Counted from the first letter of the stretch, positions 9,333 through 18,381 are shown. The stretch is DNA of 62,386 bases from an uncultured Alphaproteobacteria bacterium (GCA_902588615.1 CACIPV010000006.1:1-62386); one strand, 5' to 3'. Notes: a model not told the origin generated them from the sequence alone. A program made the numbers and translations.

Positions 9333-9788
9333 ATGACGCATAAATTTGCAATTTGTCTCTATCAGCCCGATATGCCTCAAAATCTTGGTGTAATTATCAG
9401 AACCGCTGCTTGTTTAGAGTTTCCCCTTCACATAATCAAACCTTTGCCTTTCTCCATGACAGATAAAAGATTTAAAGGCGCTGTGATGGATTACATAGAC
9501 CATTGTGAAATTGTAAATCACGAAAATTGGGATAATTTTTATTTATATTCAAAAAAAAATAACAGAAGAATAATCTTAGCCACTACTAAAACCCACAATA
9601 ATCTTTATGAGTTTAAGTTTGAAGATAATGATATTATTTTATTTGGAAAAGAAACAGCAGGTGTACCAGAAACAATTCATAATACTGTCAATAACAAAAT
9701 AACGATACCGATAAGCAGCAAAACAAGGTCATTAAATCTTGCTACCTCTGTTGCAATTGTCGTTTCATCTATTAAAGCTGATTTTTAA
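9333..9788 (+). CDS. trmL: tRNA (cytidine(34)-2'-O)-methyltransferase
   Basis: SpoU/TrmH (SPOUT) methyltransferase modifying the wobble ribose of tRNA-Leu isoacceptors. Length 151 residues, typical for TrmL. Motif 1 is PQNLGVIIRTAACLE (about 15-29), motif 2 IILFGKETAGVPE, and motif 3 IPISSKTRSLNLATSVAIV. A possible target, tRNA-Leu(CAA), is encoded at 55.7 kb. Divergent from petA and convergent with the CCA-adding-type gene (4-bp overlap). Confidence 0.92.
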   Translation: MTHKFAICLYQPDMPQNLGVIIRTAACLEFPLHIIKPLPFSMTDKRFKGAVMDYIDHCEIVNHENWDNFYLYSKKNNRRIILATTKTHNNLYEFKFEDNDIILFGKETAGVPETIHNTVNNKITIPISSKTRSLNLATSVAIVVSSIKADF

Positions 9789-10510
9789 GATAAAAAATCT
9801 AAAAATTGCCTCAGCTCATTATTCGCTTTTAAAAAAGTAATGGTATTTTTTGGAAATGGCATCTTGTAAATCTTATTAAGCTCTTGTGATATTTTTTTTT
9901 CTTTTACAAAATCTGTAATATTTTTTGAGAGTAACATTATAGCTTCCAAATCAGCTGGAAAGGTTTTTGTATTTTCAAATAATGAAAGAAACCTGATATA
10001 TCTTATTGCCCTTAGATAATCTTTTTGAATTTGTACAATTGGGTCAAAAATAAACTTTAAGTAGTTATTTTTAAAATGCTCAACACCTGAATAAAAATCG
10101 AACACCTCCCCGATTAAATTTATGTATATGCTATTAAATGTAAAATCTCTTCTTAAAGAGTCCTCTTTAATACTCAAGGCATTAGCAATTTTTGAATGTC
10201 TTCCAGATGGGGCTACATCTTTTCTAAATGAATTTATCTGGAACTCAAAATCACCTAATTCGAACGATATACTTTTATAAGCTTGATAATATTTTGCACT
10301 ATCATATTTATCTAAAATTTTATCGACCGTTCGATCATCTAATTCTGGAATAACTACATCAATATCTTTGTTTTCGTGATTATCTGATAATAAAGACCTA
10401 GTAGCTCCTCCAATAAGATAAATATCCTCTTTTTCAAATGGAAGCATACTGCAGATTTCATCAAAATGAGAAATATTAGAGATTTTTTCTACTTTTTTTT
10501 TTAAATTCAT
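9785..10510 (-). CDS. Short CCA-adding/poly(A) polymerase-family nucleotidyltransferase
   Basis: Class II nucleotidyltransferase of 241 residues; alphaproteobacterial relatives are usually near 400. The catalytic head is intact: IGGATRSLL (33-41), the metal-binding DIDVVI (49-54), and LRRDFTFNSIYIN. The neck motif YLRAIRYIRFLSLF is also present. The frame ends soon after, so the body and tail domains that contact the tRNA elbow are nearly absent. It may be a minimal CCA-repair enzyme, another tRNA or RNA nucleotidyltransferase, or a decayed copy. It begins 3 bp after uup and ends against convergent trmL, so no missing half follows. Confidence 0.75.
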   Translation of the reverse strand: MNLKKKVEKISNISHFDEICSMLPFEKEDIYLIGGATRSLLSDNHENKDIDVVIPELDDRTVDKILDKYDSAKYYQAYKSISFELGDFEFQINSFRKDVAPSGRHSKIANALSIKEDSLRRDFTFNSIYINLIGEVFDFYSGVEHFKNNYLKFIFDPIVQIQKDYLRAIRYIRFLSLFENTKTFPADLEAIMLLSKNITDFVKEKKISQELNKIYKMPFPKNTITFLKANNELRQFLDFLS

Positions 10511-10513
10511 CTT

Positions 10514-12331
10514 CTAATTTAATTCCATGAGTTCTAGCCATCTTTGCTCTTTATTTTCCAATTCTATTTGGAGAGAGCCTAATTTTTTAGTTGTGCTAAT
10601 AAATAACTCATAGTCCTTTTTATAAAGATCTGGTGCCTCTATGATTTTTTCAAAATGAACAATTTCTTCTTTCAAAAGGTCTATTTGCTTGGGTAAATTA
10701 TTAAGCTCATATTGTAATTTAAAGGTTAACTTTTTTTTATGTAAATTTTTTAAATTTATATTTTTCTTTTCAGATTTATTTTCATTTTGAGAATAGTTAT
10801 TATTATCATTTTCAAGAAGATCTTTATTTTTTAAGAAGTCATGATAGCCACCATTAAATAACAAAACATCACCATTTCCTTTGAAAAATAATATTTTATT
10901 TACTAATTTGTCTAAAAAATCTCTATTGTGTGAAACAACTACGAGAGTCCCGTTGTAATTTGAAAGTATAGACTCTACTAAATCTAAAGTATCAATATCT
11001 AGGTCATTAGTAGGCTCATCTAAGATTAAGCCACTTTTAGGATTTGATAAGACTTTTGATAAAAGTAGTCGATTTTTCATTCCACCAGATAAACTCCCGA
11101 CAGGATCATTTGCTTTAGATGGATCAAAATGGAAATCTTTTAAATAACTGCATACATGTCTCTCTTTACCTTGCGTTTTTAAGTAATCGCCACCAGAGGG
11201 GACTAAGACCTTCTTTATTGGTAAATTGTCTTTTAAATCATTTCTTAATTGGTCAAAATATGAAAACTCTAACTCTTTTCTTAATTTTAAAGTTCCCGAT
11301 TTTAAATTCAGTTCATTAAGCAAAATTTTTAAAAAAGTTGTTTTTCCAGATCCATTACCTCCCAAAAGACCAATTCTATCTTTTTTGCTTATTTTTAAAT
11401 TAAAGTTTTTTAAAATAAAATTTTTATTATTTTCTTCATAGTAAAATTCTGCATTGTGAAACTCTGCAACATTTTTAAAATTCTTTGAATTCTCATAAAT
11501 TTGATTAATTTCAATCTTTTTTGTAGCTTTTTTAAATTCGCTAATATCTTTGTCTAAATTTTCCTTTAAGTCTCTAGCTTGTTCTAACCTTCTGGTATTT
11601 CTTTTAACTCTTGCTTTAACTCCTTTATTAGCCCAATTCACCTCTAAATTGACAAATTGCTTCCTATTTTGTAGTTCTCTCTCTTCTTGTGATAAAAGAG
11701 TCTCAGACCAATTATCAAAATCACTATAACCTTTGTAGTTTATTTTTATTTTAGATCGATCTATCCATAATATTTTATTTGTAAAGTTTTTTAGAAATTG
11801 TCGATCATGACTTACACATAAAATTGCACAATCTAGTTTTTTTAAATAATTTTCTAGCCAAACAATTGTGTCCAAGTCTAAATGATTAGTTGGTTCATCT
11901 AATAGCAAAAGATCAGATGGTTTGATTAAATTTTTGATTAGCCCTACTCTCCTTTTTTGCCCCCCAGATAAATGTTTAATTAAACTGTTTTTATCAATAC
12001 TTAAATTATTGCAAAATATATCTATCTCATAATTATTATCTTGATTTTTGATTACAGATAAAATTTCTTGCTCAACGGTGTTATTATCATCATTTAATAC
12101 AAAATTTTGGTTGAAATAATTTATAGCAAAATTATCAATACTCCATTTTTCACCAGCATCAATATCATGTTGACCTGATATGACATTCATTAGGGTTGAT
12201 TTCCCTGCCCCATTTTTACCAACAAGCGCAATAAAATCTTTTCGATGAATATTTATATCAAGTTCCTTTAAAATTTCTTTTTTATGATAACTAACTGATC
12301 CCTCTTTAAGTGAAAATAAAAGTTGTTTCAT
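10514..12331 (-). CDS. uup: ABC-F family ATPase (Uup type)
   Basis: Soluble protein of 605 residues with two tandem ABC domains and no membrane segments. Domain 1: Walker A GKNGAGKST (38-46), signature LSGGQKRR, Walker B LLLDEPTNHLDL. Domain 2: GGNGSGKTT, LSGGMKNR, LILDEPTNDLDI. An interdomain linker rich in basic residues and a C-terminal charged coiled coil (about 530-605) place it with Uup rather than EttA. ABC-F proteins act on the ribosome; Uup is also linked to branched DNA. Lies 25 nt downstream of tRNA-Gln on the same strand. Confidence 0.92.
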   Translation of the reverse strand: MKQLLFSLKEGSVSYHKKEILKELDINIHRKDFIALVGKNGAGKSTLMNVISGQHDIDAGEKWSIDNFAINYFNQNFVLNDDNNTVEQEILSVIKNQDNNYEIDIFCNNLSIDKNSLIKHLSGGQKRRVGLIKNLIKPSDLLLLDEPTNHLDLDTIVWLENYLKKLDCAILCVSHDRQFLKNFTNKILWIDRSKIKINYKGYSDFDNWSETLLSQEERELQNRKQFVNLEVNWANKGVKARVKRNTRRLEQARDLKENLDKDISEFKKATKKIEINQIYENSKNFKNVAEFHNAEFYYEENNKNFILKNFNLKISKKDRIGLLGGNGSGKTTFLKILLNELNLKSGTLKLRKELEFSYFDQLRNDLKDNLPIKKVLVPSGGDYLKTQGKERHVCSYLKDFHFDPSKANDPVGSLSGGMKNRLLLSKVLSNPKSGLILDEPTNDLDIDTLDLVESILSNYNGTLVVVSHNRDFLDKLVNKILFFKGNGDVLLFNGGYHDFLKNKDLLENDNNNYSQNENKSEKKNINLKNLHKKKLTFKLQYELNNLPKQIDLLKEEIVHFEKIIEAPDLYKKDYELFISTTKKLGSLQIELENKEQRWLELMELN

Positions 12332-12356
12332 ATTATTTCAATTTATAGCTTAGATA

Positions 12357-12431
12357 TGGCTGGGGCGGTAGGATTCGAACCTACGCATGCCGATACCAAA
12401 AACCGGTGCCTTACCGCTTGGCTACGCCCCA
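12357..12431 (-). tRNA. tRNA-Gln (anticodon TTG)
   Basis: Read on the minus strand this gives a full cloverleaf of 75 nt. The 7-bp acceptor is TGGGGCG/CGCCCCA, the D arm contains AAGCGGTAAGGC, the anticodon loop holds TTG, and the T arm is GTAGG-TTCGAAT-CCTAC. The 3' CCA is encoded. It lies between ispE (16 nt upstream) and uup (25 nt downstream), all in the same direction, so it is probably cut from a shared transcript. Confidence 0.97.
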
Positions 12432-12447
12432 TCAGGATTTAAAGAAC

Positions 12448-13266
12448 TTATCCGAAATAAGAGGATTTTTCAATTCTAACTGAAGGATAAAATTTATTAA
12501 TCTCCCTAAAAATCGACCTTTCTTTTGCGATTTTCTTGAAAGATACAAAAATTGAAGATCCACTACCACTCATGCCAAATTTTAAGAAATCTTTCCTATA
12601 ATCCAAAAGGAACATAAATAATTCTTTAAACTCTTTATTTAGCAACATGGATGAACTTGTTAAGTTATTTTGAGAGATTAGTTGTTTTTTTGCTCCCATA
12701 TTATGGTTTTTAAAATAATTATAAATTTTTTTAGTTAAATTTTTTTGTGAAGGAAAAATTAAGTAAACTTTCCTCCAATAATATTTTTTTGCCTTGAGGT
12801 ATTTATACTGACTTAATCCATCAATTATTTTTGGATATTTATCTTTAAAAATAATTACATCTGAACCAATTAAAGGTGCGTCTTTTTCAAAGTTTTTTGA
12901 AGTAATTTGATGATATTTATATAGAAATTTTAAAATTGAGGCTGCATTTGAGGATCCGCCTCCTAATCCATAACCAACTGGTATTTTTTTGTAAACTAAA
13001 AATTTTAATTTTGTTTTAGTTTTGTATTTTCTATCAAAAAATAGAATTGATTTTTCTATAATATCATTATTCAATTTGATTATTTTTTTATTTTGATCGT
13101 AATAAGTAATTTGTAACTTTGTAGAATTAGATACCTTAATTAAATCATTTAATTTTAAAAGAACGACTTTAGATGAAATCTTATGTTTTTTGATAATTTT
13201 GTCATAATATTTAATTTTTAAATCAAGATTTATTTTAGCATAGCTTGTTAATTTACTTATTTTCAT
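12448..13266 (-). CDS. ispE: 4-diphosphocytidyl-2-C-methyl-D-erythritol kinase
   Basis: GHMP kinase of the non-mevalonate isoprenoid pathway, feeding ubiquinone and undecaprenyl lipid synthesis. 272 residues. N-terminal SYAKINLDLKI matches the family start; the ATP loop is IPVGYGLGGGSSNAAS; the C-terminal glycine motif is KFGMSGSGSSIF. Its start overlaps the end of the TPR gene by 14 nt, the usual alphaproteobacterial TPR-ispE pairing. Confidence 0.93.
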   Translation of the reverse strand: MKISKLTSYAKINLDLKIKYYDKIIKKHKISSKVVLLKLNDLIKVSNSTKLQITYYDQNKKIIKLNNDIIEKSILFFDRKYKTKTKLKFLVYKKIPVGYGLGGGSSNAASILKFLYKYHQITSKNFEKDAPLIGSDVIIFKDKYPKIIDGLSQYKYLKAKKYYWRKVYLIFPSQKNLTKKIYNYFKNHNMGAKKQLISQNNLTSSSMLLNKEFKELFMFLLDYRKDFLKFGMSGSGSSIFVSFKKIAKERSIFREINKFYPSVRIEKSSYFG

Positions 13267-14851
13267 TTCTGCCTAAAACTTCCTCGTATTTAAAATAATC
13301 TTTATGAAATAGTATAATTTTATTATCTAAAAATTTTGACTCTTTGTATCTGCCTAATTCATAATATATTTGAGATAAATGATCTATTATTTCTGGCTCT
13401 GAGGGTTCAAGTTGATAAGCATCATAAATCCATTTTTCTGCCAAATCTAAGTTATCTTTCTTAAAATAAAGCCATCCCAAACTATCAAGTATAGCCCCAT
13501 CATTATAATTTGAGTCTTTTACTGCCTTTTTAAGCATACTTTCTGCAAGATCTAATTTTCTATCATTCTCAACCCACAAATATGCAAGATAATTTAATAT
13601 GTAAGGATATGAACTTTCAGATATATCAATACTTTTTTGGATAATTTCTTCAGCTTTTTTAATTTCATTATTTCTCTCTAACAAAATACCATATTTAAAA
13701 AGATGAATTGCATCATCAGAATTCTCTAAAATACTCATGCAACACTCGTTTATAAAATCTAAAGCACCACTATTATCATTTAAAAAGTACATTTCCATCG
13801 CAACAAGAAATGATAACTCTAGATTTATCCAATCAGTTTGATGATCACTATTATTTATAAAATACACTAAGTCACTCATATCAGTGTCTAATTCAAATGA
13901 TGTTGAGATATAAAGGTAGTTTTTAAAAAAATTAAAATTTTTGTCAGTTGGGGTAAAATTTTTAATTAATTTTAGTATTTCTATACTTGGATTTAATTCT
14001 GCTAAAAATGAAATTTTTTTATAAAGATAATAATCACTATTATCTGGATTTATTTCGATTAAATAAGATAATAAAGCAAGTGCTTTTTTATACTCACGCG
14101 CATAAAAATAATAAGTGCTAGTTTGAAATAGTTGAAGATATATTATGTCTTCATAATCCTTAACTACGTAATTTTGATCTAATTGTATAGACAAATTATT
14201 AAAAGAAGTTGATGACTGAATAAAATCAGACAGTGGAAAATTAATGTTATGATAATTGAAAATATTATCCATAACATTTAATTCTTTAGAATTAAAGATA
14301 GAGAGTGTTTCTTTATTTGATGTTATTTCTTCATTAATTTTTTTTAAATTGTTGAGGTCATTTTGATGATGATAGTAAAAAATAGTATTGATATATCTTA
14401 AATTTGTAAAGCGACTATCAATTTCATTCAAATTTTCTAAATTATTTTGAACATTGTGTTTATTACAAAAAGTCATCCAAAAGTTTATGCTTTTTAGTAT
14501 AGCCTCTTCAAAAATATAAATTTGTTTTTTGTCAGGAATATTTAAGCATTTGTCATCACCAAGATTCTTTAGAAAAAGAACAATTTCATGAATAAACCCA
14601 CTTTCAATTTCACTAATATTATCAAAAGTATAATTTCCTATAATAATATTACTTAGTAAGGTTGAAGTATGGTCATTTGAAAAATTATATTTGGGTAATT
14701 TTTCCCAAATTAAATAATCATTATTGTATTCAGAATAAATTGAACTTAGAAGTTGATTTTCGAAAGTATTTTTTAATTGAGACCCATATGCATATACAAT
14801 AAATCCAAAAAAACATATAAAATATAAACTAAAAGATAATTTTTTAATCAT
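13253..14851 (-). CDS. Tetratricopeptide-repeat protein, probably exported
   Basis: 532 residues beginning with a hydrophobic signal-like segment (about 6-23), so probably periplasmic or membrane-anchored. The clearest TPR units are in the C-terminal 150 residues: LNYLAYLWVENDRKLDLAE, ILDSLGWLYFKKDNLDLAE and IIDHLSQIYYELGRYKES. The N-terminal 350 residues are Asn/Asp/Leu-rich helices without a domain I recognise. A long TPR protein upstream of ispE is conserved in alphaproteobacteria; function unknown. Its ATG shares the CATG at 14849-14852 with the divergent UDG-like gene. Confidence 0.8.
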   Translation of the reverse strand: MIKKLSFSLYFICFFGFIVYAYGSQLKNTFENQLLSSIYSEYNNDYLIWEKLPKYNFSNDHTSTLLSNIIIGNYTFDNISEIESGFIHEIVLFLKNLGDDKCLNIPDKKQIYIFEEAILKSINFWMTFCNKHNVQNNLENLNEIDSRFTNLRYINTIFYYHHQNDLNNLKKINEEITSNKETLSIFNSKELNVMDNIFNYHNINFPLSDFIQSSTSFNNLSIQLDQNYVVKDYEDIIYLQLFQTSTYYFYAREYKKALALLSYLIEINPDNSDYYLYKKISFLAELNPSIEILKLIKNFTPTDKNFNFFKNYLYISTSFELDTDMSDLVYFINNSDHQTDWINLELSFLVAMEMYFLNDNSGALDFINECCMSILENSDDAIHLFKYGILLERNNEIKKAEEIIQKSIDISESSYPYILNYLAYLWVENDRKLDLAESMLKKAVKDSNYNDGAILDSLGWLYFKKDNLDLAEKWIYDAYQLEPSEPEIIDHLSQIYYELGRYKESKFLDNKIILFHKDYFKYEEVLGRNENK

Positions 14852-15527
14852 GAATAACCAAGACTACCAAAAAAATATTCTTTTGGAATTGATGAATCTG
14901 GAGGAATTTCAAGTAAAAAAATCTCAAAATGATTCCGATAACCAAATAAATATAGATATTATCAATAGTCCAAGCAAAGCAACCAGTATTGAGCAAATAG
15001 AGGATTTTTTAAAAAATGAATTATTAAAGTTAAATATTAATCAACCAATCAATCTTGTAGAAGGTGATAAAAATTCGAAGATTTTATTTTTTTACGGTAA
15101 ATGTGACATTACTGATGAAAAGATAATAGATAAAGCAAGTGGTGAGTTATTCGACAAAATGCTTTCCTCCATAAAATTAGATAGGAAACAAATAAGCTTA
15201 GTGTCTTATATACCAAGGGGACTTAGTGAGTTTGATAATAACCACAAAATGAATTCAATTTTACAACTTATCAATTATCGGTTGATTGAATTGATTAACC
15301 CAAAATATTTAATAATTATGTCAAATTATTGCATCAAAATGTTATTGGCTGCAGACTTGTCTTCCATGTCTCTTCGTGGAAAATGGTTTGATTTCAACAC
15401 ACCCAATGACGTGATACCCAAAAAATGCCGTGTGCTTTATGAGCCGTCTTTATTAATAAATAATCCAGAACTTAAGAAAGATGCTTGGGAAGATTTAAAA
15501 GAAATTAAAAAGCAGCTTGGTGGATAG
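14850..15527 (+). CDS. Uracil-DNA glycosylase family 4-like protein, degenerate active site
   Basis: 225 residues. The position (next to a lytic transglycosylase and moaB) and the layout resemble the alphaproteobacterial family 4 UDG-like protein, which removes uracil from DNA. ELFDKMLSSIKLDRKQISLVSYIPRG corresponds roughly to the LL-x-x-ML-x-x-IGL-R segment of the family. However, the GEAPG-type active-site loop reads FFYGKCDITDE, and only three scattered cysteines remain instead of the four 4Fe-4S ligands. It is therefore probably inactive as a classical UDG or has another role. The first 60 residues are low-complexity. Start ATG at 14850 shares CATG with the TPR gene. Confidence 0.55.
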   Translation: MNNQDYQKNILLELMNLEEFQVKKSQNDSDNQINIDIINSPSKATSIEQIEDFLKNELLKLNINQPINLVEGDKNSKILFFYGKCDITDEKIIDKASGELFDKMLSSIKLDRKQISLVSYIPRGLSEFDNNHKMNSILQLINYRLIELINPKYLIIMSNYCIKMLLAADLSSMSLRGKWFDFNTPNDVIPKKCRVLYEPSLLINNPELKKDAWEDLKEIKKQLGG

Positions 15528-15528
15528 A

Positions 15529-17211
15529 ATGAAAATTATAGTTTTATTAATTGTAACGTTTTTTTACTCACAGAGTATCTTTGCTCTTAGCTCTAAAGAT
15601 ATTGGCCTTTACAAAAGTATTTTTAATGATTACAGAAATGGAAATTTTGATAAAGGTGATAAAGATATAGCAAAACTAGATGATTTAATTCTTATGGGTC
15701 ATGTACAAGCTTTAAAACTTCTTCATCCAACAGCACATCGCTCCAGTTTTTTAGAGCTCCGAGATTGGTTGAGTGAATATAGTGATCATTACGAAGCTAA
15801 AAGGATTTATAAATTGGGAGTAAGAAGGATGCCAGATGGTGCAAAAAAACCAAAAAAAAATTTATACCCACTTTTTGATGAGATCTTTCAAAAAGATAAG
15901 TTACAAGAAACCGTCTCCACTAAATCAAATAAAATATTTTCAAATAAAAATTACTCAAAAAAAATTAGTATTTATAATACTGTAAGATCAAGAGTCGGAA
16001 GAGGATGGCCTACTGGAGCATTAGAGTATTTAAACCACCATATAAAATATTTTAATCAGAAAGAAAAATCTTTTCTACTTTCCAAAATTGCCAATGGCTA
16101 CTACCTTGCAGATTTAGATGATAAGGCTATAAATGTTTTAAATGATGAAGCTTTCTTAAGTCAACCGTACGATGAGGGCTTATGGATCAAAGGTCTCTCA
16201 TATTATAGAAAAGGAAAATACCAAAAAGCCTCGAGACAATTTTTGATACTCTCAAAAATTTCAGATAACAAATGGTTAAGGGATGCTGGTGCTTATTGGT
16301 CATTTTTATCCTCTACAAAAGACGCTAATGATGAAATTACTTTCAAAGCATCTTTAGAGGCTCTAAATAAATCTTGCAAACCAAGTTTTAATATATACTC
16401 AATTTTATCTTGTAGAATTTTAGATAAAACCATTCAAGACTTTCAATTTAATACCTCATTAATGAGCTCAGATCTTGAGTCATTTTTAAATACCAAATTA
16501 GGTGAGAGAATTCAGGCATTAATTGAAATCGATGAACTTCCAATTGCAGAGATAGAATTAAATAGACTTCAAAACATTACAAATGAGAGGTTTAAAAGAC
16601 TAATACTAAATTTTTCTATTAAAAATGATCTCAGTTCCTTGCAAATTAAAACAGCAAAATACTTGTTTAAAGATGATGCCCCGATAGATTTTCTATATCC
16701 AACTCCAAAATGGATTCAAGATTACAATTTCAACAGTATTGACCCAACTATTATTATTAGCATGATTAGACAAGAGTCGCAGTTTAGTGCTTTCGCAAAA
16801 AGTGGTAAAAGTGCATATGGATTGATGCAAATTCTTCCATCAACGGCTCGTATGGTAAATAAAAAACATAAATTTAAGTCTAATCCGAGAATATTATATG
16901 ATCCTGAAATTAATGTTGAGACAGGTAGCCTTTACCTTCAAAATTTATTATCTATAAATTATATTAATGGAGATTTATTAAAGGCTTTAATCTCATATAA
17001 TGCAGGGCCAGGAAATCTATCAAAATGGATGAAGAAAACTACATTTAACGATGATAGTTTTCTTTTAATTGAGTCTATACCTTCAAGAGAAACACGAATG
17101 TTTGTTGAGAGAGTTCTAACTAATCTTGTTATTTATGAATTAATAAATCATAATTCATTCAATTATGCTGATGAACTTATAGCCACTAATACTATCTTGA
17201 TTAATGATTGA
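15529..17211 (+). CDS. Soluble lytic murein transglycosylase (Slt family)
   Basis: Periplasmic enzyme cleaving the MurNAc-GlcNAc bond to form 1,6-anhydro ends during wall turnover. I chose ATG at 15529, one base after the previous stop, because it begins directly with a clean signal peptide (MKIIVLLIVTFFYSQSIFA); TTG at 15517 would add four residues. The middle is a long helical U-domain. The catalytic domain is C-terminal, with Glu416 in SMIRQESQFSAFAKS, the following AYGLMQILPSTA and SYNAGPGNLSKW. Overlaps moaB by 8 nt. Confidence 0.93.
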   Translation: MKIIVLLIVTFFYSQSIFALSSKDIGLYKSIFNDYRNGNFDKGDKDIAKLDDLILMGHVQALKLLHPTAHRSSFLELRDWLSEYSDHYEAKRIYKLGVRRMPDGAKKPKKNLYPLFDEIFQKDKLQETVSTKSNKIFSNKNYSKKISIYNTVRSRVGRGWPTGALEYLNHHIKYFNQKEKSFLLSKIANGYYLADLDDKAINVLNDEAFLSQPYDEGLWIKGLSYYRKGKYQKASRQFLILSKISDNKWLRDAGAYWSFLSSTKDANDEITFKASLEALNKSCKPSFNIYSILSCRILDKTIQDFQFNTSLMSSDLESFLNTKLGERIQALIEIDELPIAEIELNRLQNITNERFKRLILNFSIKNDLSSLQIKTAKYLFKDDAPIDFLYPTPKWIQDYNFNSIDPTIIISMIRQESQFSAFAKSGKSAYGLMQILPSTARMVNKKHKFKSNPRILYDPEINVETGSLYLQNLLSINYINGDLLKALISYNAGPGNLSKWMKKTTFNDDSFLLIESIPSRETRMFVERVLTNLVIYELINHNSFNYADELIATNTILIND

Positions 17212-17725
17212 TGAAAAAATAACATTTAAACAAATAAATATTGCCGTAATCACTTTGTCGGATACAAGAAAAGAAAGTGATGATAAATCAGGTAATACAT
17301 TAAAAGAACTAATACAAAAAAAAGGACATTCTGTTTCCCATTATCAGATTATTGAAGATGAACCTAAACTCTTTATTCCTATTATTCAGAAATTAACAGC
17401 ATCTATCGAACACGATGTAATAATTACTTCAGGTGGGACTGGTCTGACGGGAAGAGATAATACTATTGATGCCTTAAAAAAAATATCTCAAGTTGAAATT
17501 CCAGGATTTGGTGAATTGTTTAGACAATTAAGCTATAAAAAAATTGGAACCTCGACTATACAATCTCGAGCAAGTGCATTTTTATTAAATCAAACTTACA
17601 TCTTTTGTTTACCTGGATCTACTTCTGCTGTCAGAGATGCTTGGAATGATATTCTTTTTCATCAATTAGACATAAGACACAAGCCATGTAATTTTGTCGA
17701 ACTAATACCTAGACTAGATGAGTGA
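17204..17725 (+). CDS. moaB: MoaB/Mog-family molybdopterin protein
   Basis: 173-residue MoCF-fold protein of molybdenum cofactor synthesis; relatives adenylylate molybdopterin or bind it. Signatures are LSDTRKESDDKSGNTL (about 18-33) and TSGGTGLTGRDNT. No other Moco gene or molybdoenzyme lies in the window, so substrate use cannot be judged here. It overlaps the transglycosylase by 8 nt and rnhB by 8 nt, as part of one operon. Confidence 0.9.
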   Translation: MIDEKITFKQINIAVITLSDTRKESDDKSGNTLKELIQKKGHSVSHYQIIEDEPKLFIPIIQKLTASIEHDVIITSGGTGLTGRDNTIDALKKISQVEIPGFGELFRQLSYKKIGTSTIQSRASAFLLNQTYIFCLPGSTSAVRDAWNDILFHQLDIRHKPCNFVELIPRLDE

Positions 17726-18320
17726 ATATGTTGTTGGAGTCGACGAGGTTGGCAGGGGATCTCTTGTTGGAAGTGCAATAATTTGTGCTTTTAGATCACA
17801 AAATTCCTTATTTGATAAACTTCCATTTAGTGTCTCTGACTCAAAAAAAATAAATAAAAAAAAAAGAGAGGAAATATATGAATATTTCAGATCAAATAAA
17901 GGCTTCGAATATAATTATCAAATTATTTTTGGAAAAAAAAAATTTATTGAAAGGTTTAATATTCACAATGTAGTTTTGCAAAGCATGAAACAATCGATAA
18001 TTTTGTTGTCTAAAAAATCAGATACGATCATCATAGATGGAAAATTTATTCCAAGCGAAATGAAAGGTTATAAGGTGAAGTCTTTAATTAAAGCAGATGA
18101 TAAAATTAATCAGGTGTCAGCGGCTTCAATTATAGCAAAAGTCTTCAGAGACAAATTACTTTTGAAGCTCCACTCATTAGATGGTAATTATCAATGGAAT
18201 AAAAATGCTGGGTACGGTACAAAGTCTCACTTAAGCGCTATTTATACACATGGGGTCAGTAAATATCACAGGACCACTTATCAACCTATAAGTAAACTTA
18301 TCAAAAAGTTATCTACTTAG
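17718..18320 (+). CDS. rnhB: Ribonuclease HII
   Basis: Removes ribonucleotides and RNA primers from DNA duplexes. 200 residues. Motif GVDEVGRGSLVGS (7-19) carries the first two catalytic acidic residues; IIDGKFIP supplies the third; KADDKINQVSAASIIAKVFRD supplies the last plus the conserved serine/alanine helix. Overlaps moaB by 8 nt. RNase HI (rnhA) is also encoded, at 27.3 kb, so both classes are present. Confidence 0.95.
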   Translation: MSEYVVGVDEVGRGSLVGSAIICAFRSQNSLFDKLPFSVSDSKKINKKKREEIYEYFRSNKGFEYNYQIIFGKKKFIERFNIHNVVLQSMKQSIILLSKKSDTIIIDGKFIPSEMKGYKVKSLIKADDKINQVSAASIIAKVFRDKLLLKLHSLDGNYQWNKNAGYGTKSHLSAIYTHGVSKYHRTTYQPISKLIKKLST

Positions 18321-18329
18321 TTATCAACA
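18309..18329. promoter_or_regulatory. Two DnaA-box-like 9-mers before ccrM (weak)
   Basis: TTATCTACT (18309-18317) and TTATCAACA (18321-18329) form a 12-nt-spaced direct repeat across the end of rnhB. Against TTATCCACA the second has one mismatch and the first two. DnaA control of cell-cycle genes is known in Caulobacter, but such 9-mers are common in AT-rich DNA. Listed as a possibility only. Confidence 0.15.
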
Positions 18330-18344
18330 GTAGATTAAGTTTTT

Positions 18345-18377
18345 TTTACACAAGATTCTTTATAAATATTAAGATTC
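18345..18377 (+). promoter_or_regulatory. Candidate ccrM promoter with two GANTC sites
   Basis: The 61-bp gap before ccrM contains two GATTC sequences (18354-18358 and 18373-18377), each in the context AAGATTC, exactly 19 bp apart. GANTC is the target of CcrM itself. A promoter can be drawn as TTTACA (18345-18350), 16-bp spacer, TATTAA (18367-18372). One methylation site would then lie in the spacer and one between the -10 box and the start codon. In Caulobacter the ccrM promoter region also carries GANTC sites and responds to methylation; the same logic here is inferred. Confidence 0.45.
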
Positions 18378-18381
18378 ATAT

